Shown here: in pieces, positions 1-7,060 of the stretch
How positions within the stretch are numbered: position 1 is the first letter of the stretch
Layout of the letters: each line of letters opens with the position of its first letter
From: Clostridiales bacterium
Lineage (GTDB): Bacteria; Bacillota; Clostridia; Christensenellales; Borkfalkiaceae
Assembly: GCA_015069605.1 (NCBI GenBank)
Contig: SVII01000006.1
Coordinates: 1 to 64,000 of the forward strand
Direction: 5' to 3'
DNA length: 64,000 nucleotides
Position numbers and translations under genes: made by a program
The notes under the pieces: model-generated
Seen by the model: the letters and a program-made list of their open reading frames with translations, nothing else
Database searches by the model: none
What the model was told of the DNA's origin: nothing

Positions 1-22
1 ACTGATATTGTCATATTTACTG

Positions 23-31
23 TGCTATAAT
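23..31 (+). promoter_or_regulatory. extended -10 promoter of the nuclease block
   Basis: TGCTATAAT at 23-31 matches an extended -10 element. No good -35 is visible at 17 bp, as is usual for extended -10 promoters, and the upstream part may lie outside the window. It would drive the tiny peptide and the two nuclease genes. Confidence 0.4.
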
Positions 32-51
32 TGATTAAAGGTGGTAAGATT

Positions 52-120
52 ATGTATTTAATTCTTTTTTTGGTTGTATTTGTAGGTACAGTATTCGCTG
101 ATTTAACCAAAATGAAATAA
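52..120 (+). CDS. tiny membrane peptide, 22 aa
   Basis: A 22-codon reading frame starts 7 nt after a clean AAAGGTGG ribosome binding site (37-44). The product is almost entirely a hydrophobic segment (Leu/Val/Phe-rich) followed by a short Asp/Lys tail, so it would be a single-pass membrane peptide. An extended -10 (TGC TATAAT, 23-31) lies just upstream. It sits 22 bp before the nuclease-like gene at 143 and probably shares its transcript. No family is recognised. It could be a leader peptide or a toxin-like peptide; the good RBS and promoter are the only support. Confidence 0.4.
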   Translation: MYLILFLVVFVGTVFADLTKMK

Positions 121-142
121 TCATTGAAAATGGAGAATTCAA

Positions 143-2902
143 ATGTATACGAAAGAACAAGCCTTAAAAGAATGGGATAAAATCAAAGCGTATGATATTC
201 TCGATACGATTGAAGAATTAGAAGCTTTGTTCCAAGAAAAGCCGTATGGCAAATGTATGAGAAAATATCCAGCTTATGCTTGGTGCAAAGAGAATTTCTT
301 TTTTGGCAGTCCCGAAGAACTGTTAGAGTATTATAAAAATTTCACGGGAATTCCGTTCTATATGTACTATAGAATTGGACAAAAGTTCCATTCTTTAACC
401 ATTCTTGATATATATCAAGATAACGAAAATACGATTATGGCTAAATGTCAATGCGATTGCGGCGAAGTCGTTGCGCGTAAGCTTGATAGCATATTGAAAG
501 GTAATGCTCGTACATGTGGATGTAGAAAAGGAAAAGGTAAGCAAGCCTTTTGTGAAGTTAAAAGATACATTACCGATATTAACAAAGATTTTATTGACAA
601 ATATTGGGATTATGAGAAAAATAATGTAGCTCCTGCCACTGTTGAGGTTGGAGATAGTAGGAATTTTTGGTGGAAGGGATATGAAGGAAGTTATGAAATG
701 CCAGCTTCCTGCTTACAAGCAAAAAGGCGTGGAACATCTTTTCCCGAACAAACTATTCTTTTTTTCTTAAAAAGGAATGGGGTTGAAGTTGAACATCGAA
801 AAAATTTTGAAGTTAATACTAAAAAATATGAGGCAGATATTTTTCTCCCTAAATATGATATTGCAATAGAGTATGACGGCGTTGTTTGGCATACTGGAAA
901 AATTGATTTCGAACAAGAGAAAAACAATGCCTTGTGTTCTTTAGGGTTATATCTCATTAGAATTAGGGAAACAGGGTTAAAACCAACAGCAATTTTAAAA
1001 GGACGTGAAATTGAGAGAGATTTAGATGAATTTGAAGAGATTTCATTATCAAACGTTATCAATGAACTATTTGATATACTGAATTTATTGGACGAGAATT
1101 TGCATTTGATTTATATCACGCCCGAAGAAGTGGCAAGGAATAAGCCATTGATTCATAGTCAGTATTACTATGCGGCAACAGAAGACAATATTTATACTTC
1201 TTGGTTGATTCGGTTATGGAGTGAAGAAAATATAGTTCCCCCGTATATGGTTTCGTGTAAGTCAAATGACCAGTTTATTTTTAACTGCCGTTCAGCAAAA
1301 ATTTACGCTTCTCCAAGTCAGATGCTCTGGGCGCTTAGAAATATTCCTAAAATAAAGATAAAAGAATTGTCTGAAACATTGTTGTTAAATGAGCGTTGTC
1401 CATTTACATTACAAAGCGGTTTTTTGTGCCCTGCTAATTGTAGATATCAGTTGGATAATTACGTGGAGAGTTGTAAATACAGTCCGTTTAATCATCCGCC
1501 CTTTAAGCAGTTTATGGAATCTTACACAAAGGACTTATCAAAAGAGGTAACCTTAGAAAGATATCGAAAGTTGATTGTTGATTTAATGGAATACAAAAGA
1601 GCTGATTGGGCTGTGATTATTCTTGAAGGATTGGAGAAGAATCCTATGAATAATGATAAAAAGAATCTCTTGTTATATGAAACACTTCGTTATCCATATA
1701 TGAATTCAGCGCAACTCAATAAATTGTTTTCTAATAAGAAACTATGCTCGGTTTATCTTGAAAACTATCAATATGAGAAATTTGACACGGAGAAGATTGA
1801 TTTACATCTTAGTCATAATGAAAATTTGTATGACATAATAGCGGCTTTAATTTATGAGAAAAATATAAGCGTATTGGATAAAGTATTTTCGCTGATTTGG
1901 CAAAAAGCGGGGCAGGCTATATATGATATATTTATATACAGCGCGTTCTTACAGTTTTATGCAAACTTGAGTTATGATTTCACCAAATTTTTCGACGATA
2001 AAACATCAAAAGAAGTCTTTTTTGGTATACTGAAAAAGAATTTATCTAATCAATATAAAGAGAAAATAGAAAATGATTTAATGACTGAACGAGATGAATT
2101 TAGTGAACAACTTTTTTCGAAATATTTATCAGATGCAAATAAACTCGGAGAAATTACTAAAGAAACCATACAATCGTTGAGTGGTAGGCTTGCACATTCA
2201 CAAGAATACTATGATATGTTTGTTCGAATAATTGAAAATGCCAATATTGATATTTGTATGTTTGACGAAAAGGAAAATAATGTTAATCAAACAGATGATG
2301 TTGAAGATATGGGAACACTTGGCGAACAGTTATACAATAGCCAGCAACGTTTAATTGAATGTTATCGGCATTTAATATGTAATAGTTTAAAAATAGGGAC
2401 GATAGATTATCTCGAATCGTTGGTTTTGGATAAAATACATAATATGCCATGTATTGTGAAAGATTTTATTTTAGTTAAGCTTCGTGACAAGCAAGACCCC
2501 GATATACGCAAGCAAGAATTTAACTATTTTGAACTCTTATTTAATAGCGCGGAAAAGGCGGTTCATGAAAAATATGGTAAATATGTAAAGGGTATTATTC
2601 CTGATGATAAACCTAAAATTCAACCTAAAGATGAGTCAAACCAAACAAAAATCTATACACCCGAACAAAAACCGCAAAAGATAGAAATAACAGTTCCTGT
2701 GGTCGATTTAGAAACGAAGAGAAAGCAACAAGACCAACAAGGGAAAGAAGAAGCGCGCAAAAGACAAGAAAGAATTGAAGCGCAGAAAAGGTCTTACCGC
2801 AATCAAGGATTATGTCAGCATTGTGGCGGTGCGTTCAAGAAAAAGTTTATCTTCTTTACTTCGGATATTTGTTCACGTTGCGGAAAAAAGAAAGATTATT
2901 AA
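143..2902 (+). CDS. 919-aa multi-zinc-finger protein with Vsr-like PD-(D/E)XK nuclease core
   Basis: The start follows GGAGA at 130-134. Visible parts, in order: an N-terminal helical region; a CxCxC...CxC zinc-binding module (C102, C104, C106, C125, C127) of the type found in phage and restriction-associated HNH/AP2 proteins; a Trp-rich segment around residues 150-195 resembling a zinc ribbon that has lost its cysteines; a Vsr/DUF559-like nuclease core at about 200-285 with candidate catalytic residues E202, D232 and E243 in the context YEADIFLP and IEYDG, and a following H250; a long (about 550 aa) helical region without recognisable motifs; a charged linker; and a C-terminal CxxC-CxxC ribbon (C891, C894, C910, C913). 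It is followed after 14 bp by an HNH gene and lies in an AT-rich mobile-element relic. A role in nucleic-acid cleavage, plausibly phage defence, is inference. Confidence 0.6.
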   Translation: MYTKEQALKEWDKIKAYDILDTIEELEALFQEKPYGKCMRKYPAYAWCKENFFFGSPEELLEYYKNFTGIPFYMYYRIGQKFHSLTILDIYQDNENTIMAKCQCDCGEVVARKLDSILKGNARTCGCRKGKGKQAFCEVKRYITDINKDFIDKYWDYEKNNVAPATVEVGDSRNFWWKGYEGSYEMPASCLQAKRRGTSFPEQTILFFLKRNGVEVEHRKNFEVNTKKYEADIFLPKYDIAIEYDGVVWHTGKIDFEQEKNNALCSLGLYLIRIRETGLKPTAILKGREIERDLDEFEEISLSNVINELFDILNLLDENLHLIYITPEEVARNKPLIHSQYYYAATEDNIYTSWLIRLWSEENIVPPYMVSCKSNDQFIFNCRSAKIYASPSQMLWALRNIPKIKIKELSETLLLNERCPFTLQSGFLCPANCRYQLDNYVESCKYSPFNHPPFKQFMESYTKDLSKEVTLERYRKLIVDLMEYKRADWAVIILEGLEKNPMNNDKKNLLLYETLRYPYMNSAQLNKLFSNKKLCSVYLENYQYEKFDTEKIDLHLSHNENLYDIIAALIYEKNISVLDKVFSLIWQKAGQAIYDIFIYSAFLQFYANLSYDFTKFFDDKTSKEVFFGILKKNLSNQYKEKIENDLMTERDEFSEQLFSKYLSDANKLGEITKETIQSLSGRLAHSQEYYDMFVRIIENANIDICMFDEKENNVNQTDDVEDMGTLGEQLYNSQQRLIECYRHLICNSLKIGTIDYLESLVLDKIHNMPCIVKDFILVKLRDKQDPDIRKQEFNYFELLFNSAEKAVHEKYGKYVKGIIPDDKPKIQPKDESNQTKIYTPEQKPQKIEITVPVVDLETKRKQQDQQGKEEARKRQERIEAQKRSYRNQGLCQHCGGAFKKKFIFFTSDICSRCGKKKDY

Positions 2903-2916
2903 AAGGTGGAATACAA

Positions 2917-3729
2917 GTGAAACATTTTGGTAAATGTGCGTTATGCGGAAAAGAATGTAATTTAAGTTTTGAGCATATACCGCCTGAATCCGCTTTTAAC
3001 AATTCTCCAGCGAAGCCTGTCTCAGGAGATAAACTTGTTGAAGATGATGATAGGATGCCTTGGGATACGAGTGGCTTGAAATATGAACATCAACAGCGTG
3101 GTATGGGGAAATATAGCCTTTGCAGGGACTGCAATAGTTTTACAGGCGTATATTATGGAAAAGCATATACATATATAGCGCGGATAATGCACGTTACTTT
3201 ACACGAAGAAATTGACCCTAAATATAATGCTGTGGGGATAAAAGATATTTATCCGCTTCGATTTATAAAACAGGTGTTTTCTATGTTTTGTTCTATCAAT
3301 AATTCTAACGACTCACGGTTTGATGATTTAAGGGCGTTTGTATTAGATAAAAATGCCGTTGGAATAGATAAAGCAAAATATAAAATATGTATGTATTTTA
3401 CTAAAAGCAATCTTACTAAATATGCTTCATTTTCAGTTCTTTTAAAGCAAACGTCAGTCGGGCTTGAATCAATGGCAGTAAGTGAAATAACTGCATATCC
3501 ATTAGGCTTTATTTTATATTTTAACCCAACAGATTCTTGGGAATATGATGGTTTTGATATTACAAGTTTTACCGATTATAATTACGACGATAAATTCACA
3601 TTTGAGTTTCCTTTATGCATAAAAGAAGTAAATGATTTTTTCCCTACGTTTTTTCGTACAAAAGAAGAAATCCGTGAATGTATCGAAACGAATAAAAAAT
3701 GGGCGGAAGAAAATACCAAAGAAGATTAA
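2917..3729 (+). CDS. HNH endonuclease domain protein
   Basis: GTG start at 2917 chosen because AAAAGGTGG (2901-2909) lies 8 nt upstream; an in-frame extension to 2812 would overlap the previous gene by 90 bp and lacks a binding site. The 270-aa product begins with a zinc-binding HNH fold: CALCG (C7, C10), EHIPPES around H20, then CRDCN (C69, C72, N73), the treble-clef arrangement of HNH nucleases. The remaining roughly 200 aa are Tyr/Phe-rich with no motif I recognise and could be a specificity or partner-binding part. It is co-oriented with the upstream Vsr-like gene, 14 bp apart, so the two probably form one operon. Codon use is AT-rich like its neighbour and unlike the housekeeping genes, consistent with transfer. 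Confidence 0.65.
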   Translation: MKHFGKCALCGKECNLSFEHIPPESAFNNSPAKPVSGDKLVEDDDRMPWDTSGLKYEHQQRGMGKYSLCRDCNSFTGVYYGKAYTYIARIMHVTLHEEIDPKYNAVGIKDIYPLRFIKQVFSMFCSINNSNDSRFDDLRAFVLDKNAVGIDKAKYKICMYFTKSNLTKYASFSVLLKQTSVGLESMAVSEITAYPLGFILYFNPTDSWEYDGFDITSFTDYNYDDKFTFEFPLCIKEVNDFFPTFFRTKEEIRECIETNKKWAEENTKED

Positions 3730-3738
3730 CTAAAAAAT

Positions 3739-3915
3739 CCCATTTAACAACCATATATTATAACATTGGTAGAAGGTAAATACATATAGCAAAGTACACG
3801 CCGTATGTAATACTCCATTTAATACCATTTAACACCCATTTAATAGTTATATGGCGCAATGTAATTATTAAATGGGCTACCATTTAACAACTAAATACAA
3901 CCACTATTAAATAGG
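3739..3915. repeat. iterated CCATTTAA motif array
   Basis: CCATTTAAC or CCATTTAAT occurs at 3740, 3815, 3825, 3837 and 3880, the inverse ATTAAATGG at 3867 and a variant ATTAAATAGG at 3906. The 280-bp gap 3730-4009 contains no reading frame; it holds these motifs and the terminator at 3941-3979. Arrays like this at the end of an element beside a recombinase gene often bind accessory or recombination proteins, but the function here is inference. Confidence 0.45.
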
Positions 3916-3940
3916 GCTAAGCACACCACCTTATAACTAC

Positions 3941-3979
3941 AAAAAGCGCATAGCTCGTAATGGGGCTATGCGCTCTTTT
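3941..3979 (+). terminator. rho-independent terminator of the nuclease operon
   Basis: A 10-bp perfect stem AGCGCATAGC / GCTATGCGCT (3945-3954 with 3965-3974) with a 10-nt loop is followed by TTTTAC. It lies 210 bp beyond the HNH gene and just upstream of the recombinase relic. Confidence 0.7.
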
Positions 3980-4009
3980 ACTATGTAAAAATGGAAGGAG
4001 AACACAAAA

Positions 4010-4108
4010 ATGGCAAGATTAACAGGTGTTGCTTACGCTCGGTACTCTTCCGATAAGCAACAAGAATCAAGTATCGTCCACCTCCACCAATTCAGCACAC
4101 GTCACTAA
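4010..4108 (+). pseudogene. 5' relic of a large serine recombinase
   Basis: After an AAGGAG site the frame reads MARLTGVAYARYSSDKQQES, the N-terminus of large serine recombinases including the catalytic serine region (ARYSS). The resemblance stops after codon 22 (SSI); ten unrelated codons lead to a stop at 4106. Intact family members have about 450-550 aa, so nearly the whole gene is missing. The break at about 4076 probably marks a deletion or an excision scar and explains why the upstream block is no longer mobile. No second copy of the catalytic domain is seen in the window. Confidence 0.8.
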
Positions 4109-4146
4109 CCTTGATTTTTAAGGCATAGTGGCGTGTGTTTTGCTTT
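4096..4146 (+). terminator. terminator-like hairpin after the recombinase relic
   Basis: CACACGTCACTA (4096-4107) pairs with TAGTGGCGTGTG (4126-4137) with one wobble, with an inner CCTT/AAGG stem, followed by a T-rich tail. It overlaps the stop of the truncated recombinase and may be the original terminator of that gene, retained after loss of its body. The rest of 4109-4277 holds only the promoter of the next gene. Confidence 0.55.
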
Positions 4147-4185
4147 TTCAAACCATATATAAACGCGAAGATAAGCACGTAGAGA

Positions 4186-4214
4186 TTGACAAATATTGTT
4201 GTATGTGATAAAAT
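4186..4214 (+). promoter_or_regulatory. promoter of the 4278 hydrolase
   Basis: TTGACA (4186-4191), 17-bp spacer, TAAAAT (4209-4214). Predicted start near 4221, giving a leader of about 57 nt that ends in AAAAGGAGAA before the ATG. Confidence 0.7.
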
Positions 4215-4277
4215 TATTTTCAACAATAGCTGTAAATTTGAAGATAACACTTTTTAGGGGAAAAGGAGAATTTTTCA

Positions 4278-5120
4278 ATGTTTCGTAAATCGAACGTTAT
4301 AGATGTGCCCACGGGGAATAACGCGGCTGAGTTGATATATAAAAGAACAGCAAGCAAGGATTTAAAATTAACATTTTTACCACCTAAAAAAACAAGGTAT
4401 GATAAGGCTCCTGTTTATTTTCTAATACCGGGCGGTGGGTGGCATGTGGAAAACAGGCAATCTATGATAGACTTTTCCATACAATCAGTAGAAGCATTGC
4501 GAAACGAAGGCTTTGCGGTTGTAAGCATTGATTATAGAGTTTACAAGGATGGCGTCGTAATGCGCGAAATCATTGCAGACTGCTTTGATGCAGCAAGATA
4601 TGTCGCACATTTTGCCGAGACGTTAAAAATAGACAAAGATAGTTTTATTACGTCGGGACATTCCGCGGGGGCGCATCTTGCACTAATGCTTTCGTATGCG
4701 CCTAATAATGAGTTTCAGGATAACTATGCGTTTACGGACACATTTAAAGTAAAAGTAGCCGCAGTTATGAGCCCGCCCACGATACTGCATGATCCATCTA
4801 CATATAATCTTCGCGATTTAGACGATTTATTTATTGGGGAACAAAACGGGGAAAAAGAACGGACAAGCCCCATAACTTACGTTACAACGTATTCCCCTTC
4901 CACATTTTTAATCGCAGGTACTTGCGATTATTTAGTCTTTGCAACTTCTGCAGAAAAACTATATCAAAAATTGTTAAATTGTGGAGTTAAAGCTAAGCTT
5001 TTGCTTGCAAAGGGCGCTGGGCATTCTTTTGAAAAAATATATGATTGCATCGAACCGAACGTCACAATGGAAGATGTTCAAGACGAAATCGTACGTTTTG
5101 TTTTGGCGCATATACAGTAA
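4278..5120 (+). CDS. alpha/beta hydrolase, BD-FAE/carboxylesterase type
   Basis: The 280-aa protein carries the hallmarks of the esterase/lipase branch of alpha/beta hydrolases: an oxyanion-hole motif IPGGGWH around residue 51, the nucleophile elbow GHSAGA around residue 129, an acidic residue in GTCDYLV and the catalytic histidine in GAGHSF near the C-terminus. It has no signal peptide, so it should act in the cytoplasm on small esters; the substrate cannot be told. The start is fixed by AAAAGGAG and a good upstream promoter. Its own terminator (5190-5217) makes it monocistronic. It is the first gene beyond the mobile-element relic and has normal composition. Confidence 0.8.
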   Translation: MFRKSNVIDVPTGNNAAELIYKRTASKDLKLTFLPPKKTRYDKAPVYFLIPGGGWHVENRQSMIDFSIQSVEALRNEGFAVVSIDYRVYKDGVVMREIIADCFDAARYVAHFAETLKIDKDSFITSGHSAGAHLALMLSYAPNNEFQDNYAFTDTFKVKVAAVMSPPTILHDPSTYNLRDLDDLFIGEQNGEKERTSPITYVTTYSPSTFLIAGTCDYLVFATSAEKLYQKLLNCGVKAKLLLAKGAGHSFEKIYDCIEPNVTMEDVQDEIVRFVLAHIQ

Positions 5121-5189
5121 CCTTTTCAATGGTTGCATAGTTAATCATCAGGTTCAACTTACGTTACCCCCGATCCAACAACAAATAAA

Positions 5190-5217
5190 AACGTCCTTTC
5201 GGGGCGCTTTTTTTGCT
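5190..5217 (+). terminator. terminator of the 4278 hydrolase
   Basis: A short stem CGTCC / GGGCG with a TTTCG-type loop followed by CTTTTTTTG, in the gap between two co-directional genes. Confidence 0.5.
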
Positions 5218-5223
5218 ATCTTA

Positions 5224-5252
5224 TTGATTTTTTTATGCAAATATGTTACACT
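5224..5252 (+). promoter_or_regulatory. promoter of the SGNH hydrolase gene
   Basis: TTGATT (5224-5229), 17-bp spacer, TACACT (5247-5252), followed by an AAAGGACG binding site at 5273-5280. Confidence 0.6.
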
Positions 5253-5286
5253 GTACACATCAACATTTATCAAAGGACGATCGATT

Positions 5287-6111
5287 ATGACAAAAAAACG
5301 AAAACTTATTCTCGCAATTTGCATCACACTATCCGTCGCTATCCTCGCGACGTCCCTTTATCTTTTCCTGCACGTTCTCCCCGAATACAAAAAACAACGG
5401 GAATGGCAACTCGCTGTGCAACAGTATTATCAGAATAAAGTCGCAACCTACGAACAGGAAAACAAACTCTATGAAGATTACGAGGTGGATGTGGCGTTTT
5501 TGGGCGATAGTCTCACGGACGGATACGATTTAGCGCAATATTATCCGCAGTTTAAAACGGTCAATCGTGGCATTGGCGGTGACACCACTTTTGGTTTAGA
5601 ACAACGCTTGCAGGTGTCGGCGTACGATTTAAAACCAAAGGTCGTCGTCATGCTGATCGGCGCCAATAATTTTAAAACTATGTTCGAAAATTATGAAAAT
5701 ATTGTAAAAGGTCTGAAAACCAACCTGCCCGATACGAAACTCGTTTTACTCTCCCTCACTTCTATGAGTATGAACTGGGGACGTAATAACGAATTAGCCT
5801 GTTTTAATAACGTAAAGATTAAAATTATTGCGGAAAAATACGGCTGTGAATACGTAGATCTTTTCACACCGTTGTTCGATTTCGAAGCAAACGAATTACG
5901 AGCGGAATATACCGTAGACGGTGGACATTTCACCGCGCAAGGTTACGAAGTGTTAACGCAAACGATTACTCCTGTTTTGGAAACACTTTTATCGAAATAC
6001 CCCCCTCAAACAAAAAAATCCCGATCAAAACAGCAAAAAAAACAGCCCTTGTGGAAAATCCCACAAAGGCTGTTTTCTTTTAATCAAATATGTCTTCGGG
6101 CAATTCAATAA
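5287..6111 (+). CDS. membrane-anchored SGNH/GDSL hydrolase
   Basis: The start at 5287 follows AAAGGACG; a longer frame from 4981 is only an accidental extension through the previous gene. The 274-aa product has a basic N-terminus and one membrane segment (about residues 7-29), then an extracellular SGNH hydrolase: block I GDSLTDG, block II RGIGGDTT, block III IGANNF, and the catalytic D/H pair in VDGGHF. Such enzymes remove acyl groups from cell-wall sugars or lipids. Odd feature: the last 35 or so codons (after LLSKYPP) are Lys/Gln-rich and run through the hairpin at 6036-6080 into sequence antisense to the small lipoprotein, as if the native stop had been lost. Confidence 0.75.
   Translation: MTKKRKLILAICITLSVAILATSLYLFLHVLPEYKKQREWQLAVQQYYQNKVATYEQENKLYEDYEVDVAFLGDSLTDGYDLAQYYPQFKTVNRGIGGDTTFGLEQRLQVSAYDLKPKVVVMLIGANNFKTMFENYENIVKGLKTNLPDTKLVLLSLTSMSMNWGRNNELACFNNVKIKIIAEKYGCEYVDLFTPLFDFEANELRAEYTVDGGHFTAQGYEVLTQTITPVLETLLSKYPPQTKKSRSKQQKKQPLWKIPQRLFSFNQICLRAIQ
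6036..6080. terminator. bidirectional terminator between convergent genes
   Basis: AAAACAGCCcTTGTGG (6039-6054) pairs with CCACAAaGGCTGTTTT (6061-6076), flanked by A-runs on one side and T-runs on the other, so it can end transcription from both sides. It directly abuts the stop of the minus-strand lipoprotein, but lies inside the annotated 3' end of the plus-strand SGNH gene. Confidence 0.75.
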
Positions 6112-6241
6112 CACCGCCGCCTTGTGCCGACGAGGTCGGTTTCGAGCTGTTTTCCTGCTCCTTTTCGCCGCCGCAAGCGCAAACACACGCTACGCTTGCA
6201 AGCGTCAAAATTACCCATAAAAGAAGAGTAAATTTCTTCAT
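6080..6241 (-). CDS. small surface lipoprotein, 53 aa
   Basis: Starts with MKKFTLLLWVILTLASVA followed by a Cys-rich lipobox-like stretch (ACVCAC), then a Ser/Glu-rich spacer and the tail GGGVIELPEDIFD. A TAAGGTG binding site lies 6 nt upstream, inside the end of the preceding lipoprotein gene. The tail is nearly the same as that of the 214-aa lipoprotein immediately upstream (SGGVVELPEDKFE), so the two are related in their C-termini although not in their middles. It is the last gene of the surface operon and ends at the terminator 6036-6080. Function unknown. Confidence 0.6.
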   Translation of the reverse strand: MKKFTLLLWVILTLASVACVCACGGEKEQENSSKPTSSAQGGGVIELPEDIFD

Positions 6242-6249
6242 ATTACACC

Positions 6250-6894
6250 TTATTCAAATTTGTCTTCAGGCAATTCAACAACGCCGCCGCTCTGCGGAAT
6301 GTCCGCGCCGCAATGATCGCATTTCTTGTCCGAATCCGCATCCACGTGCGCACCAACCAAACGATGACCGTTGCAACCTGCGTTGTTACACGTCGAATCG
6401 CAAGCGTTTTCATAGCTATGCGCCGCGTTGCCTGCCGTCACAGTTTCCCCACATTCGCTGCACTTGATATCCGTAGTGCAATTTCCGTCATCATCATTCG
6501 GCGTATGTACGTGGGGCACTTCCTCGTCTTCGGTGGAAGAACTAGACGAACTGCTATTCGTTTCCTCGTCTTCGGTGGAAGAGCTGGACGAGCTGCTATT
6601 CGTTTCCTCGTCTTCAGTGGAAGAACTAGACGAACTGCTATTCGTTTCCTCGTCTTCGGTGGAAGAGCTAGACGAACTGCTATTCGTTTCCTCGTCTTCG
6701 GTGGAAGAGCTAGACGAACCGCTATTCGTTTCCTCGTCTTCGGTAGAAGAGCTATCTTGTTGTTCGCTGCTTTCCGTAACGTTTTCAGAGCTACTGCTTA
6801 ATTGTGAGGGAATGAAAAAGTTACACCCACCGTAGCAAAGAAACGTTCCCGTTATCAACAAAGCAAGTACGCCTGTCATAAATTTATGTTTCAT
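6250..6894 (-). CDS. Ser/Thr/Glu repeat lipoprotein with Cys/His-rich domain
   Basis: 214 aa. A signal peptide ends in the lipobox YGGC, predicting lipidation and surface display. The middle consists of tandem SSSSSTEDEETNS units encoded by the 42-bp repeats at 6522-6755, giving an acidic, flexible stalk. The C-terminal third is Cys/His-rich (CSECG...CDSTCNNAGC...CDHCG), as in the small metal-binding modules of gut Clostridia surface proteins, and ends with SGGVVELPEDKFE. It starts 3 bp after the 47-aa peptide gene with an AAGGAG site inside that gene, so the genes are translationally linked. Repeat number may vary between strains. Binding target unknown. Confidence 0.65.
   Translation of the reverse strand: MKHKFMTGVLALLITGTFLCYGGCNFFIPSQLSSSSENVTESSEQQDSSSTEDEETNSGSSSSSTEDEETNSSSSSSSTEDEETNSSSSSSSTEDEETNSSSSSSSTEDEETNSSSSSSSTEDEEVPHVHTPNDDDGNCTTDIKCSECGETVTAGNAAHSYENACDSTCNNAGCNGHRLVGAHVDADSDKKCDHCGADIPQSGGVVELPEDKFE
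6522..6755. repeat. 42-bp in-frame tandem repeats in a lipoprotein gene
   Basis: A 42-bp unit beginning CCTCGTCTTCGGTGGAAGA recurs at 6522, 6564, 6606, 6648 and 6690, with a partial sixth copy from 6732. Copies differ by a few substitutions. Each encodes 14 residues, so gain or loss of units keeps the frame. Confidence 0.9.
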
Positions 6895-6897
6895 AAC

Positions 6898-7041
6898 TTA
6901 TGCTCCTTTTTCAAATACAGTATCAACATCGACTGGCGCACTAAAATTATGATCAATGCCGTCAAAGCCGCTGAGTGTTACCACGTCTTGTGCTTTTAAA
7001 ACAACAATTTCCAAAGCAAGGGTTTGATAATTTTTTTTCAT
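6898..7041 (-). CDS. 47-aa peptide of the surface operon
   Basis: A strong AGGAGGG site lies 8 nt before the ATG. The product starts MKKNYQTLALEIVVLKAQDV and continues with an Asp/Gly/Phe-rich tail. Short proteins opening with MKKxYxxxxxEIVxLxAxDVVT are common in gut Bacillota next to surface-protein genes; their role is not known to me. It lies 19 bp after the large secreted protein gene and 3 bp before the repeat lipoprotein, in the same operon. No signal peptide is evident. Confidence 0.6.
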   Translation of the reverse strand: MKKNYQTLALEIVVLKAQDVVTLSGFDGIDHNFSAPVDVDTVFEKGA

Positions 7042-7060
7042 AATCGTAACCCTCCTTTAT

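Noticed and set aside
6522..6755. CRISPR-like array
   Set aside because: Repeats are contiguous without spacers and are coding.
6313..6835. Two plus-strand frames over the 42-bp repeats
   Set aside because: Repetitive shadows of the lipoprotein repeats; no binding site, no promoter.
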